Part shown: piece by piece, positions 18,786 to 28,083 of the stretch
How positions within the stretch are numbered: position 1 is the first letter of the stretch
Layout of the letters: each line of letters opens with the position of its first letter
Assembly (NCBI RefSeq): GCF_002019665.1
Contig: NZ_KV917375.1
Coordinates: 628,001 to 692,000 of the forward strand
Direction: 5' to 3'
DNA length: 64,000 nt
DNA from: Sutcliffiella halmapala
Lineage (GTDB): Bacteria > Bacillota > Bacilli > Bacillales > Bacillaceae_I
Translations under genes and position numbers: made by a program
Notes under the pieces: model-generated
Database searches by the model: none
Told to the model about the DNA's origin: nothing
What the model saw: only the letters and a program-made list of their open reading frames with translations

Positions 18786-20240
18786 TTGTCTGCAATGACA
18801 AAACAATTTTTAGGTGGCATGAAATGGACGGGCTTATCCTCCTTAATTGTGACAGTTGTCCAGTTATTACAGTTTGCGATCCTAGCTAGGTTATTATCTC
18901 CCACAGACTTTGGTCTTATGGGAATGTTAATGGTCGTTATTATCTTTGCGCAAGTGTTTATGGATATGGGGATAAGTAGTGCACTTGTTTATAAGCAAGA
19001 GGTCACTAAAAACCAATTATCGAGCTTATACTGGCTTAATTTACTCGCTGGCGTAGTTGTTTTTATAGTGGTATTAGGGATTTCGCCATTAATTGCTTCT
19101 TTTTATAATGAACCGAGATTAACCGAACTTTTAGTATACATAGCGTTTATTTTCTTAATATCTCCTATCGGTCAACAGTTCCAATTTTTACTTCAAAAGG
19201 AGCTGAAGTTCAATCAACTGGCAAGAGTAGAAGTATCCTCTATTGTATTTGGAAGCTTTATCGCTGTAGTTTTGGCATTTATGGAATTTGGAGTATGGGC
19301 ACTAGTTTGGGGACAAATTATTACAGCGATTGTAAAAGCTATCATGTTTTTCATTATAGGGTGGAATACATGGAGACCATCCTTTCATTTTCGTTTTAAT
19401 GATTTAGACGGCTTTTTGAGTTTTGGGATGTTTCAAATGGGCTCCAGAACAGTTAATTACTTTGCTTCTAATATCGACTATTTGTTAATTGGAAGATTCT
19501 TGGGCACGGAAGCGCTAGGTATTTATTCGATAGCTTATCAATTAATCGTCATACCTGTGACGAAGATTAATCCGATAATCACGAAAGTTGCCTTTCCGGT
19601 TTTCTCTCTAAACCAGAATGATAATTCGCAAATTGTAAAAGGCTTCTTACAAATGACAAAAATGTTAGCCATTGTGTCTTTCCCGATATTAGTGGGATTA
19701 ATGGCTACTGCAGAAGTACTAGTACCTGTTGTTTTCGGTGAAAAATGGAATGCTTCCATTCCTGTCATTCAAATCTTATGTATTCTAGGGATACTAAGGG
19801 TATTGATGAATCCTAATGGATCAGTTCTGCTTGCTAAGGGAAGGGCGGATTTAGGATTTATATGGGATATGTTTGTTGCCGTCTTTAATGGGATTATAAT
19901 TTGGTTGGTAGTGAAGGACGGAATTAATGCTGTAGCATTAGCGTACGTAACAGTTAGTTTTGTTAATTTTATACTAGGTAGAAAACTTTTACATTATGTA
20001 ATTGGATTAACAAATCGTGCGTATTTTGGTACCTTAGCTAAGCCGACTTTAATTAATATTTTGATGGGGTTAATTGTTTATGGAATTTATCGATTAGCTA
20101 ATATAATGACGATGGATGCAAGTTGGTTTTTATTAGTAGTGTTGGTAGTCTTTGGTATAGGGGTCTATGTAGTTCTGTTTTGGATTATTGACCGTGCAGC
20201 AATTACTCAAGTTAAAAATGTTTTACGGAGAAAAAAATAA
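18786..20240 (+). CDS. Polysaccharide flippase, MOP/Wzx-like
   Basis: 484 residues starting at a TTG (18786), eight bases after GGAAGGTG; GTG 18777 and ATG 18795 are in frame but badly spaced. Twelve to fourteen membrane segments with the N-terminal motif FLGGMKWTGLSSLIVTVVQ and LARLLSPTDFGLMGM, typical of the lipopolysaccharide-exporter (WzxC/TuaB-like) branch of the MOP superfamily. It should flip undecaprenyl-diphosphate-linked repeat units across the membrane. In Bacillus subtilis the related TuaB serves teichuronic acid. It follows the protease gene's terminator and faces tagO. Confidence 0.87.
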   Translation: MSAMTKQFLGGMKWTGLSSLIVTVVQLLQFAILARLLSPTDFGLMGMLMVVIIFAQVFMDMGISSALVYKQEVTKNQLSSLYWLNLLAGVVVFIVVLGISPLIASFYNEPRLTELLVYIAFIFLISPIGQQFQFLLQKELKFNQLARVEVSSIVFGSFIAVVLAFMEFGVWALVWGQIITAIVKAIMFFIIGWNTWRPSFHFRFNDLDGFLSFGMFQMGSRTVNYFASNIDYLLIGRFLGTEALGIYSIAYQLIVIPVTKINPIITKVAFPVFSLNQNDNSQIVKGFLQMTKMLAIVSFPILVGLMATAEVLVPVVFGEKWNASIPVIQILCILGILRVLMNPNGSVLLAKGRADLGFIWDMFVAVFNGIIIWLVVKDGINAVALAYVTVSFVNFILGRKLLHYVIGLTNRAYFGTLAKPTLINILMGLIVYGIYRLANIMTMDASWFLLVVLVVFGIGVYVVLFWIIDRAAITQVKNVLRRKK

Positions 20241-20316
20241 AAAAGTAGGGTATGGGACAAAACTAAAAAAACTCTTACAAAAGACGAACAATTTAAGTGC
20301 CGGCTCTAAAAACCGC

Positions 20317-20405
20317 TATTGATTTCCGTGCAAGACTTCGCTTTCCGCGGGGTCTCACATTGGCCACTTCTCTAAGCAGGAATCTTCGTCTTGCAATCCA
20401 ATCAA
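20317..20405. repeat. GTTGATT-family dispersed intergenic repeat
   Basis: About 89 bp. TTGATT and TGCAAGAC on the left mirror GTCTTGCA and AATCAA on the right, with GCTTTCCGCGGGG inside. A longer, better preserved relative is at 26876-26997, and degenerate ones at 6831 and 46105. Confidence 0.6.
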
Positions 20406-20447
20406 CCGCAGGAGTAGCCTGAAATTTAAACGTATAGTTGAACACAT

Positions 20448-20500
20448 AAAAAAACCCGAACTAATTTGATCTTAAAACTCAAATTAGTTCGGGTTTTTTT
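20448..20500. terminator. Strong bidirectional terminator between convergent flippase and tagO genes
   Basis: Near-perfect arms of about 22 bp (20448-20469 and 20479-20500) with the core CCCGAACTAATTTGA and its complement. A-run and T-run flank the two sides, so it can stop transcription from either direction. Confidence 0.85.
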
Positions 20501-20591
20501 TAGACTAAAACTCTTTTGTCCCAGCCTCTTCTTTTTTATATGAAACTCTGAAACTATTTTTTGTTATTGTTATAAAAAGGAACTAACCTAA

Positions 20592-21680
20592 TTACTTGCC
20601 TCTAAGTGCTTTTTGAATATATTTTCCTGGAATTGTTCTTCTAATTGCGTTTAATAATGGTTTGCGTTTTCCGATAAGTCCAATAATCTCGGCTGTCAAT
20701 TGGACTAGGATAAATAGTATCCCGATAATTATTAATGATCCCCATAATGTTGCAGTAGAGAACACGATTGCAGATATACCGAAGATAATACCGATAGCAT
20801 AGATAATCAATACTGTTGCTCGGTGACTAAATCCCATTGAAAGTAAACAATGGTGTAAATGATGCTTATCTGGAGCAGAAATACTTTGATTGTTGAGCAA
20901 TCTGCGTATGATTGCAAACAATGTATCAAAGATTGGAATTCCCAAAATTATAATAGGAATTACTAAACTGAATAATGTAACGCTTTTATAAAGACCTAAT
21001 ATAGAAATTACACTAATACAGTAACCTAAGAACAGCGCCCCAGTATCTCCCATAAATATTTTTGCGGGATGGAAGTTAAAGAAAAGAAATCCGAGTGTAC
21101 TTCCTAATAAAATTACTGTTAAAGCGATAACTAAAACATGATTGTTAATAACTGCCATTGTTAAAATGCTACCTAAAGCAATAGCTGAAACACCACTTGC
21201 TAATCCATCAAGTCCATCAATTAAATTAATAGCATTTGTTATACCGACAATCCATAAAATAGCAATGATATATCCGATAAATCCTAACTCCACTCTTTCA
21301 CTAAAGGGAAGTGTAATGAAATTTATATCAATACCAGAGAATACCACTATACATGCAGCTGCAATTTGGCCAATAAGCTTGGTTTTAGGTGATAAAGCAT
21401 ATTTATCGTCTAATACACCTGTCACGATAATAATTAGCCCACCAATGATGATAGGTAACATATAGGCTGTAGGTGGTTGAAGGTATAATAGACCTGCTAC
21501 TACTCCTAAAACGATAGCCATACCGCCTAGTCGAGGCATAACTGATTTGTGAACTTTCCTTTTCTCTGGTTGATCAACAAAACCGAATTTAATGGCAAAC
21601 TTCTTTACAAGAGGAGTGGTAATAATTGTGACGGTAAGTGCAATTATAAACGCGATTATAAAATCTGCTGTTGTGTACAT
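20592..21680 (-). CDS. tagO: Undecaprenyl-phosphate GlcNAc-1-phosphate transferase (TagO/WecA family)
   Basis: 362 residues with about eleven membrane segments. It moves GlcNAc-1-phosphate from UDP-GlcNAc to undecaprenyl phosphate, the first step of wall teichoic acid and other lipid-linked polymers. The MraY/WecA family motifs are present: HKSVMPRLGG near the start, NAINLIDGLDGLASG (catalytic Asp pair), FHPAKIFMGDTGALFLG, and the KHHLHH loop. The start is ATG with GAGGTGAAACT directly upstream. It is the last gene of the yvyE-LCP-GT4-tagO operon, 17 bp after the GT4 gene. In B. subtilis tagO lies next to the LCP gene, so the GT4 gene is an insertion relative to that order. Confidence 0.94.
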   Translation of the reverse strand: MYTTADFIIAFIIALTVTIITTPLVKKFAIKFGFVDQPEKRKVHKSVMPRLGGMAIVLGVVAGLLYLQPPTAYMLPIIIGGLIIIVTGVLDDKYALSPKTKLIGQIAAACIVVFSGIDINFITLPFSERVELGFIGYIIAILWIVGITNAINLIDGLDGLASGVSAIALGSILTMAVINNHVLVIALTVILLGSTLGFLFFNFHPAKIFMGDTGALFLGYCISVISILGLYKSVTLFSLVIPIIILGIPIFDTLFAIIRRLLNNQSISAPDKHHLHHCLLSMGFSHRATVLIIYAIGIIFGISAIVFSTATLWGSLIIIGILFILVQLTAEIIGLIGKRKPLLNAIRRTIPGKYIQKALRGK

Positions 21681-21697
21681 AGTTTCACCTCAAGTGA

Positions 21698-22855
21698 CTA
21701 ATGTGTATGCTCACTATGTGATAACACATTTTCGTATATTTTCTCTAACTTTTCCGTCTGCTTATCCATGTCAAATAATTCTTGTACTCTACTTATCCCA
21801 TTAACACTATACTCATGCCAAAGCTGTTCATCACTAAGGAGTCTGTTCATGCTATCGCCTAAATCTTTCCATTCCCCTGGTGTAGATAATAAACCGGATT
21901 TCCCATGCTGTATAGCTTCAGGTATGCCACCTGTTTTATAACTTACTACTGGTAAACCCATCGCATTGGCTTCTGCGAATACCATTCCAAAGCCTTCTGA
22001 TGCACCGGATTCAACTTCAATACTAGGTACACAAAAAATCTTCGCGGCGTTCATCCTTGCTATGACTTCTTCATAAGGAAGCTTGCCTTTAAAACATACA
22101 TTTTTTATATTAAGTGAAGAAGCTAATGTTTGTAAATGATTTTTTTCTGGACCGTCTCCTACAATTTCTAAATTTACGTTTGGATGTGCATCATTCATTT
22201 CGCGAAAAGCACGAAGTAAGTGATCACATCCTTTATTTTTAACCAAACGTCCGACAAAAAGTATGGTATTTTCTCTCTTTATTTTTTCGTTAGGCTGCAG
22301 CAAATCCAAATTGATACCAACGTAATGAGTAATTATTTTCTCTTTTGGAAATCCTTTTTGAATAAGTTTTTCCTTGATAAAATCTGATACAGCAATGAAT
22401 AGGGTGCCTGATTTGATAAGTTGATCCAAGTTACTTGCGTAGAGCCGTGTATTAAATGCCTGTTTCATAAGTTCTTCTCTTTTAATTGTCGCATCGAAAC
22501 CATGAAAAGTTACAAGTAAAGGGATATTTAATTTTTTTGCAAAGGAACTAGCAATCAATCCGTCTGGTCCAAAATGTGCATGAATAAGGGATGGATTTAC
22601 CTTTTTCATTCTTGAAACGAGAAAAGGATTCCATCCCCATTTTTTTTGTAAAACTTCACTTATTTTATTTTTAGGATTAGTATCCTTACTGTTTACAATC
22701 ATTTGTTTCTCTGGTAGAGATAAACCATTTTTAACTTTTTTATACCCAACATAATATGGATTAAACTTCTTCAAACGAAGTGTTTGTTGTTGAATAAATG
22801 TCTCGGAAATGGGTAAAAGAGAATCGCGATAAATAATAATATTACTATTGGACAT
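21698..22855 (-). CDS. Family 4 glycosyltransferase
   Basis: 385 residues, GT-B fold. NPSLIHAHFGPDGLIASSFA (about 85-105) and LVTFHGFDAT lie in the acceptor domain; ENTILFVGRLVKNKGCDHLL opens the donor domain, and VPSIEVESGASEGFGMVFAE plus NAMGLPVVSY is the EX7E region. This resembles colanic-acid and exopolysaccharide-type GT4 enzymes. ATG start with AGGTGAT upstream. It lies between the LCP gene and tagO, so it probably works on the same lipid-linked glycan. Sugar specificity unknown. Confidence 0.88.
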   Translation of the reverse strand: MSNSNIIIYRDSLLPISETFIQQQTLRLKKFNPYYVGYKKVKNGLSLPEKQMIVNSKDTNPKNKISEVLQKKWGWNPFLVSRMKKVNPSLIHAHFGPDGLIASSFAKKLNIPLLVTFHGFDATIKREELMKQAFNTRLYASNLDQLIKSGTLFIAVSDFIKEKLIQKGFPKEKIITHYVGINLDLLQPNEKIKRENTILFVGRLVKNKGCDHLLRAFREMNDAHPNVNLEIVGDGPEKNHLQTLASSLNIKNVCFKGKLPYEEVIARMNAAKIFCVPSIEVESGASEGFGMVFAEANAMGLPVVSYKTGGIPEAIQHGKSGLLSTPGEWKDLGDSMNRLLSDEQLWHEYSVNGISRVQELFDMDKQTEKLEKIYENVLSHSEHTH

Positions 22856-22884
22856 TATATCACCTATTCTGCATTAGTTGAGGT

Positions 22885-23847
22885 TTAATTATGCTTTAAA
22901 TGAGCTTTCAGTTCTTGTTGCAGAGCTAACAACTCTTCTTCATCTGGAACAAAATAGTAAATGGAATCATAGTAAGCATCCTCCCCGGTGATGGATAACT
23001 TCTCTATTTTAGACGAATTAATGTTAGGATAAGTTCTTTGTAAAGAAAGTCCTCTTGTAAGAGAAATGTTTGTTTCTACGTTTTCACCTACATGTTTCGC
23101 AATATCATCTAATTTTAAGAGTGTGGCAGGTGAAACCATGCTATCAATAGCAGCTGTGATAATTTGTTGTTGTCTTTCGTTTCTTCCAAAGTCTCCACGT
23201 TTATCTTGTTTACGCATTCGCGCATATGCTAGCGCTTCTTCCCCATTTAATTTCATTTCACCCTCTGTGAAATAAATTCGTTGTCTTGGTCTTCCGTCGC
23301 TATCCTCCCAGAAATCAAAGGGCACATCTACCGTAACTCCACCAATTTCGTCTACAATCTTTTTGAAGCCTTCAAAATTAACACTTGCATAATAATCAAT
23401 TGGAATATCTAAAAAATTCTCTACCGTTTCAATAGTTAAGTCTTTTCCGCCAAAAGCGTAAGCGTGATTAATTTTATCTTCATTTGCTCTGTCAGGAATC
23501 TCTACCAACGTATCGCGAGGTATAGACAATAGTTTCATAGATTGATTATCTGGGTTCAATGTCGCTACCATAATGGAATCTGTTCTTCCGATTCCTCCAT
23601 CAGTGTAGTCTTCAACCCCTGTGATTAAAATAGAAATGGGGTCTTTCGTAATGGTAACTTCTTCATCACGTAGATTTGACTTGTCCCCTCTGTCTAATTC
23701 GGTATATGAATGATTAGCCGCTTTTATAGCTGAGAAAAATAAATAGCCTCCATAGCTTAGTCCTAACAGTAAAACTGTTAAGAGAATTACGACAAAAGGT
23801 CGGAATCTTCTTTTTTTCTTTTTATATTGTATTCTTGATTTAGTCAA
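22885..23847 (-). CDS. LytR-CpsA-Psr (LCP) family glycan ligase
   Basis: 320 residues. Starts at a TTG with AAGGAG eight bases upstream; the nearer ATG closes after four codons. A basic N-terminus (KKKKRRFRP) and a single membrane segment (about 18-38) place the rest outside. The LCP domain shows ISILITGVEDYTDGG, GRTDSIMVAT, KLLSIPRDTLVEIP and ALAYARMRKQDKRGDFGRN, with the Arg and Asp residues that bind pyrophosphate-lipid. LCP proteins move teichoic acids or capsule from undecaprenyl carriers to peptidoglycan. It corresponds by position to B. subtilis lytR beside tagO. Confidence 0.93.
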   Translation of the reverse strand: MTKSRIQYKKKKRRFRPFVVILLTVLLLGLSYGGYLFFSAIKAANHSYTELDRGDKSNLRDEEVTITKDPISILITGVEDYTDGGIGRTDSIMVATLNPDNQSMKLLSIPRDTLVEIPDRANEDKINHAYAFGGKDLTIETVENFLDIPIDYYASVNFEGFKKIVDEIGGVTVDVPFDFWEDSDGRPRQRIYFTEGEMKLNGEEALAYARMRKQDKRGDFGRNERQQQIITAAIDSMVSPATLLKLDDIAKHVGENVETNISLTRGLSLQRTYPNINSSKIEKLSITGEDAYYDSIYYFVPDEEELLALQQELKAHLKHN

Positions 23848-23871
23848 TTTTCATTCTCCTTAATATCCCTT

Positions 23872-24507
23872 TTAAGGGTTTAATAATTCTAGGTATAATG
23901 TTTCTCCTTTTTCATTTTTTGATTTTCCGTTGGTTATCTCTACCATCCAAGTGATAAAGGTATCCACCATATTATTTTCTACATATGTTTCAACAATAAC
24001 TTTATCTAAATAATGGATATTTTTTAATTGGTACTCGGATGCTCTCAATTCATTCTCGACTTTTCCTAATAATGTGTATTCAATAGTAGTATGGATTGTA
24101 CACATTAATTTCCTTTGGACAATTCCTGTTGAACTTAGTCCATCAGAAGTAGCTTTCCCGTATGCCCTAATTAATCCGCCTGCTCCAAGTTTAATTCCCC
24201 CGAAGTAACGGGTAACTACTACTACAGTGTCTTTTAAAGCTTGTTTCTTTAATACCTCAAGCATAGGTACACCAGCAGTACCAGATGGTTCACCGTCGTC
24301 ATTGGCTTTTTGGATTTGGTCATTTTCTCCTATTATATAGGCAGAACAATTGTGTGTAGCATTCCAGTGTTTCTTTTTGATTTTTTGAATAAAGTCCTGA
24401 GCTTCTTCCTCTGTTGTCGCTCTATTTACATAGGTGAGAAACTTTGATTTTTGAATAATTAATTCATGTTCACCGTAACCTTGCACGGTTTTGTATTGAG
24501 CTAACAA
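23872..24507 (-). CDS. yvyE: YigZ/IMPACT-family protein YvyE
   Basis: 211 residues; TTG start with only a weak GGGG site nine bases upstream. The N-terminal IMPACT (UPF0029) domain includes HNCSAYIIG, DDGEPSGTAGVPML and VVVVTRYFGGIKLGAGGLIRAY with a ribosomal-protein-S5-like fold; a DUF1949-type ferredoxin-like C-terminal part follows. The family is linked to translation regulation but its molecular role in bacteria is not settled. First gene of the leftward operon that continues into LCP, GT4 and tagO, as in B. subtilis where yvyE precedes lytR. Confidence 0.9.
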   Translation of the reverse strand: MLAQYKTVQGYGEHELIIQKSKFLTYVNRATTEEEAQDFIQKIKKKHWNATHNCSAYIIGENDQIQKANDDGEPSGTAGVPMLEVLKKQALKDTVVVVTRYFGGIKLGAGGLIRAYGKATSDGLSSTGIVQRKLMCTIHTTIEYTLLGKVENELRASEYQLKNIHYLDKVIVETYVENNMVDTFITWMVEITNGKSKNEKGETLYLELLNP

Positions 24508-24699
24508 TGAGAAGGACCCCTATCTCTCTAAGTATTTTCTCAATCATTTATAATATAAATGATTGATTTGATATGTGGTCTATCAAAACTATCTTTTTAA
24601 TTATAAATCGACAAGCTCTTTACATCAAATGTATTTCATTCCAAGTAGAACATTTTAAGAGAAAGTAGTACATTTAAAAGGGATTTAACGGGTTGGTTA

Positions 24700-24727
24700 T
24701 ACACAACAAGCTTAAATAAGATATAAT
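24700..24727 (+). promoter_or_regulatory. Candidate sigma-A promoter for degSU
   Basis: TACACA at 24700-24705, a 16-bp spacer and a perfect TATAAT at 24722-24727. The 380-bp gap upstream of degS also holds a small hairpin (ACCCCC/GGGGGT, 24752-24773) in the leader. Nothing else is recognised there. Confidence 0.4.
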
Positions 24728-24887
24728 AAGTAAAGGACAAATTTCGACATTACCCCCACAAAATAAAGGGGGTTTATGAATAATATACCAGATAGTGTCT
24801 TGTATATTGTTAGGTATAATGAACTATAACACAAAGAAGTTATACCGATATTCTTTTAAGAATACAAGGTCTTTTGGAGGATGTCCT

Positions 24888-26036
24888 ATGTCTCGGAAAG
24901 TTATAAACTCTAAACAATTAGATTTGATAATTGATCAAATGGTGAAAACGGTTCAAGTAAGTAAGGACGAGATTTTTGAAATCGGAGAAAATTCCAGAAA
25001 AGAATTTGAATCCCTTGCTGATGAATTAAACACAGTAAAAATCCAAGTTGTGCAACTTATTGAAAAGCAGGATAAACTTGATAAACAAGTTCGAATGGCT
25101 AGAAATCGACTATCTGAAGTGAGTAGGCAATTTAAAAAATATTCAGAAGATGAAATAAGAAATGCATATGATCATGCGCATGAATTGCAGCTAGAACTAC
25201 ATACTACCTCGCAAAGTGAAGCACAGTTACGCCATCGGAGGAACGAGATAGAACGAAGGCTGCTCAATCTAGAGGAGACTATTAGCAAGGCTGATAGACT
25301 CGCAAGTCAAGTATCTGTCGTATTGAATTATGTGACAAGTGACCTTCAGCAGGTTGGTCAAATGATTGCAGATGCTTCTGAAAAGAGAGAATTTGGATTC
25401 AAAATCATGGAAGCGCAAGAAGAGGAACGAAGAAGACTTTCGCGAGAAATACATGATGGTCCGGCTCAAATGTTAGCAAACGTCATGATGCGTTCGGATT
25501 TAATTGATCGTACTTTTCGTGAACGTGGTGCAATGGAAGCACTTAGTGAGATTCGTTCCTTAAAGGTAATGGTTCGTTCTGCTCTTTATGAAGTGAGAAG
25601 AATTATCTATGATCTTCGGCCTATGGCTCTAGATGATTTAGGATTGATTCCTACTTTAAAAAAATACATCTCGACTATCGAGGAGTACAATAATGGGCAG
25701 CCAAGGGTAGAATTTATCCATTTGGGTACGGGGAAAGAACCAAGAATTTCTGCCAACTTAGAAGTAGCTGTATTTCGCTTAGTTCAAGAATCACTACAAA
25801 ATGCAATTAAACATGCAAAAGCAACACATATCCATGTAAAACTCGAATTAATGCCCACTCATATCACTGTTATCGTTAAAGATGACGGAGTTGGGTTCGA
25901 TACGACAGAAAAAAAAGAAAAGTCGTTTGGCTTATTAGGAATGAGAGAAAGAGTAGAACTCATTAGTGGCGAATTGAATATACAATCCAAGCCAGGTAAT
26001 GGCACTACTGTATTTATCAGAATTCCGTTAAGCTAA
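24888..26036 (+). CDS. degS: Sensor histidine kinase DegS
   Basis: 382 residues from the ATG at 24888 ([20 protein letters not shown]) with GGAGGATG upstream; the longer upstream frame has no ribosome site. A soluble kinase: N-terminal sensor part rich in coiled coil (about 10-180), the HisKA_3 dimerisation segment [16 protein letters not shown] with phospho-acceptor His189, and a HATPase domain ([33 protein letters not shown]). Length and His position match B. subtilis DegS. It phosphorylates DegU, encoded 25 bp downstream, and so controls exoenzymes, motility and competence. Confidence 0.96.
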   Translation: MSRKVINSKQLDLIIDQMVKTVQVSKDEIFEIGENSRKEFESLADELNTVKIQVVQLIEKQDKLDKQVRMARNRLSEVSRQFKKYSEDEIRNAYDHAHELQLELHTTSQSEAQLRHRRNEIERRLLNLEETISKADRLASQVSVVLNYVTSDLQQVGQMIADASEKREFGFKIMEAQEEERRRLSREIHDGPAQMLANVMMRSDLIDRTFRERGAMEALSEIRSLKVMVRSALYEVRRIIYDLRPMALDDLGLIPTLKKYISTIEEYNNGQPRVEFIHLGTGKEPRISANLEVAVFRLVQESLQNAIKHAKATHIHVKLELMPTHITVIVKDDGVGFDTTEKKEKSFGLLGMRERVELISGELNIQSKPGNGTTVFIRIPLS

Positions 26037-26061
26037 AGAAGCAATTGGGAGGATGAGAGAA

Positions 26062-26763
26062 ATGGATGTAACAAAAATCGTAATTATTGATGACCATCAG
26101 CTTTTCCGTGAAGGAGTAAAACGCATTTTAGATTTTGAAGCTAATTTTCATGTAGTCGCAGAAGGTGACGACGGTGCTGAGGCATTAGCTTTAATGGAAA
26201 AACATGATCCAGACGTTTTTATTATGGATATTAATATGCCGAAAATGAATGGGATTGAGGCAACAAGGAAGCTTGTAGAAGCAAATCCGAATGCCAAGGT
26301 AATCGTTCTGTCCATCCACGATGATGAGAATTATGTGACCCATGCACTACAAACTGGGGCTTGCGGTTACTTGCTGAAGGAAATGGATGCAGATGCTTTA
26401 GTGGAAGCAGTGAAAGTAGTGGCAGAAGGTGGCTCCTATTTACATCCTAAAGTAACGCATAACTTGGTCAGAGAATACCGTCGTCTAACGGAAAGTGGGG
26501 CTGGTAATGGTGGTGGTACAGCGACACTTGCTTATAAACAAGTGGAAATACGACGTCCACTTCATCTGTTAACTCGTCGTGAGTGTGAAGTTCTACAGCT
26601 TCTAGCAGACGGAAAAAGCAACAAAGCAATTGGGGAAGCGTTGTTTATTAGTGAAAAAACGGTAAAAAACCACGTAAGTAATATCCTTCAAAAAATGAAT
26701 GTAAATGACCGAACGCAAGCCGTTGTAGTAGCAATTAAAAATGGCTGGGTAGAGGTTCGTTAG
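26062..26763 (+). CDS. degU: Response regulator DegU
   Basis: 233 residues from the ATG at 26062, nine bases after GGGAGG; an ATG at 26053 abuts that site and is less likely. Receiver domain with [20 protein letters not shown] and phospho-acceptor Asp56 ([12 protein letters not shown]), then a LuxR-type HTH ([37 protein letters not shown]). The linker is Gly-rich ([10 protein letters not shown]), unlike B. subtilis. DegU controls secreted proteases, flagellar genes and competence, so the flanking surface proteases and comF/flagellar genes are plausible targets. Confidence 0.97.
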   Translation: MDVTKIVIIDDHQLFREGVKRILDFEANFHVVAEGDDGAEALALMEKHDPDVFIMDINMPKMNGIEATRKLVEANPNAKVIVLSIHDDENYVTHALQTGACGYLLKEMDADALVEAVKVVAEGGSYLHPKVTHNLVREYRRLTESGAGNGGGTATLAYKQVEIRRPLHLLTRRECEVLQLLADGKSNKAIGEALFISEKTVKNHVSNILQKMNVNDRTQAVVVAIKNGWVEVR

Positions 26764-26795
26764 TCTTGGAGAGTTTATGGCTCCAAGGCTTTTTC
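26762..26795 (+). terminator. Terminator of degSU
   Basis: Arms AGTCTTGGAG and CTCCAAGGCT (one wobble) with a 9-base loop, followed by five T residues, overlapping the degU stop codon. Confidence 0.8.
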
Positions 26796-26875
26796 TTTGG
26801 CTTTTTGGTGCCAGGCACTAGTCGAATCTTCTCAAATGCCGTCGATTGATTTCTTATTTATTTTTAAACACCGCA

Positions 26876-26997
26876 GTTGATTTCCGCACGAGGCTTCGCT
26901 TTCCGCGGGGCGCTTGTGGAGCCTCCTCGGCTTCGCCTGCGGGGTCTCCACAAAACGCTACCTCCCGCAGGAGTCTTCGCCTCGTGCTCCAATCAAC
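26876..26997. repeat. GTTGATT-family dispersed repeat, best-preserved copy
   Basis: 122 bp, from GTTGATTTCCGCACGAGGC to GCCTCGTGCTCCAATCAAC. The ends are inverted copies of each other; an inner pair TGTGGAG/CTCCACA and the internal CTCGGCTTCGCCTGCGGGG give a multi-stem fold. Just upstream (26808-26818) lies GTGCCAGGCAC, the core of a second repeat family. The element fills much of the degU-degV gap. It is more GC-rich than its surroundings. Confidence 0.65.
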
Positions 26998-27075
26998 AGC
27001 TAGGGGCCAAACCAATACTGTACTTTAACAGAGCCATTTAATAATATTCAAATGGTAATAAAAAGCAAAGAAAGA

Positions 27076-27104
27076 GTGAAACTTATCACTGTTTCATGTA
27101 CAAT
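27076..27104 (+). promoter_or_regulatory. Candidate promoter of degV with an embedded dyad
   Basis: GTGAAA at 27076-27081, a 17-bp spacer and TACAAT at 27099-27104. TGAAAC and GTTTCA form an inverted repeat across the -35 box and spacer (27077-27096), a possible operator. Confidence 0.4.
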
Positions 27105-27149
27105 CTAAATAAACGAAGAAATAATTAGTATAAGGATGGTCATAAAAAT

Positions 27150-27992
27150 ATGAAAACGGCTATTGTTACAGATAGTACAGCCTACATCTCTGCAGATTTA
27201 CGCGCAAAGCTTGATATACATATGATTCCTCTGAACGTGATATTCGGAAATGAATCTTACCAAGAAGAGGTTGAAATAAAGATTGATCAGTTTTATGAAC
27301 AGGTAAAGAATAGCAAGGAATTACCTTCTACTTCACAGCCCGCAATAGGAGAGTTTGTGGAACTATATGAAAAGCTAGCAAAGGATTACGATGCGGTGGT
27401 GAGTATTCATCTTTCCAGCGGAATTAGTGGTACTTACCAAGGGGCAGTTGCGGCAGGAGATATGGTCGAAGGAATCGATGTCCATGTTTTTGATTCCGAG
27501 ATTAGCTGTATGATCCAAGGCTTCTTTGTTTTAGAAGCAGCGGAAATGGCAGCCGAAGGAAAAGGTCCCGAAGAGATTGTATCTCGTTTAATAGAAATCA
27601 AGGAATCTGATCGAGCTTACTTTATGGTAGATGATCTTTCGCATCTACAACGTGGTGGTCGTTTAAGCAGTGCCCAAGCTATTATCGGTAGCTTGTTGCA
27701 GGTTAAGCCAGTCTTACATTTTGTTGATACAAAAATTGTTCCTTTTGAAAAAATTCGTACCCGCAAAAAAGCGGTGAAACGTATTTTCGATTTGTTTGAT
27801 GAGGATGCATCGGAACAAGTTGCGATGCGAGCGGTAGTTATTCATGGCAATCGCGAGGCAGAAGCGGCCGAACTAAAGAGAGAGCTAGAATTAAAATATC
27901 CACATGTTGAATTTTTCTTGAGCTATTTTGGTCCAGTGATCGGCACACATCTTGGTGAGGGGTCTCTTGGACTTGGATGGTATAAACGTTAA
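27150..27992 (+). CDS. degV: DegV family fatty-acid-binding protein
   Basis: 280 residues, family-typical length. MKTAIVTDSTAYISADL is the DegV start, followed by TSQPAIGEF, IHLSSGISGTYQGA (lipid headgroup Thr/Ser site) and DDLSHLQRGGRLSSAQA. DegV (FakB-like) proteins hold a fatty acid for phosphorylation by a FakA kinase partner and so feed phospholipid synthesis. Preceded by AAGGATGG. The position next to degSU is the same as B. subtilis yviA/degV. Confidence 0.93.
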   Translation: MKTAIVTDSTAYISADLRAKLDIHMIPLNVIFGNESYQEEVEIKIDQFYEQVKNSKELPSTSQPAIGEFVELYEKLAKDYDAVVSIHLSSGISGTYQGAVAAGDMVEGIDVHVFDSEISCMIQGFFVLEAAEMAAEGKGPEEIVSRLIEIKESDRAYFMVDDLSHLQRGGRLSSAQAIIGSLLQVKPVLHFVDTKIVPFEKIRTRKKAVKRIFDLFDEDASEQVAMRAVVIHGNREAEAAELKRELELKYPHVEFFLSYFGPVIGTHLGEGSLGLGWYKR

Positions 27993-28025
27993 TTCATAAA
28001 CTGAACTTATTTTACTTACTTTTTC

Positions 28026-28064
28026 AGACACCTTAGGCACTTTTGCTTTTGGTGTCTTTTTTTC
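28026..28064 (+). terminator. Terminator of degV
   Basis: Arms AGACACC and GGTGTCT, loop of 18, followed by a run of T residues. It ends about 12 bp before the comFA ribosome site. Confidence 0.65.
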
Positions 28065-28083
28065 ATAATTAAAGGAGGTATTT

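Larger units (their letters stand above)
20250..20525. repeat. Composite intergenic element with GGGACAAAA ends
   Basis: Outer arms GGGACAAAACT (from about 20256) and a TTTTGTCCC copy (about 20514-20522) enclose a GTTGATT-family repeat and a strong terminator. The whole 351-bp gap between convergent genes (flippase and tagO) is made of this element; no open frame is seen. Confidence 0.55.

Noticed and set aside
26846-27028. 60-residue plus-strand frame across the degU-degV gap
   Set aside because: It runs through the GTTGATT repeat, has no ribosome site, and its Arg/Ser-rich composition reflects the GC-rich element.
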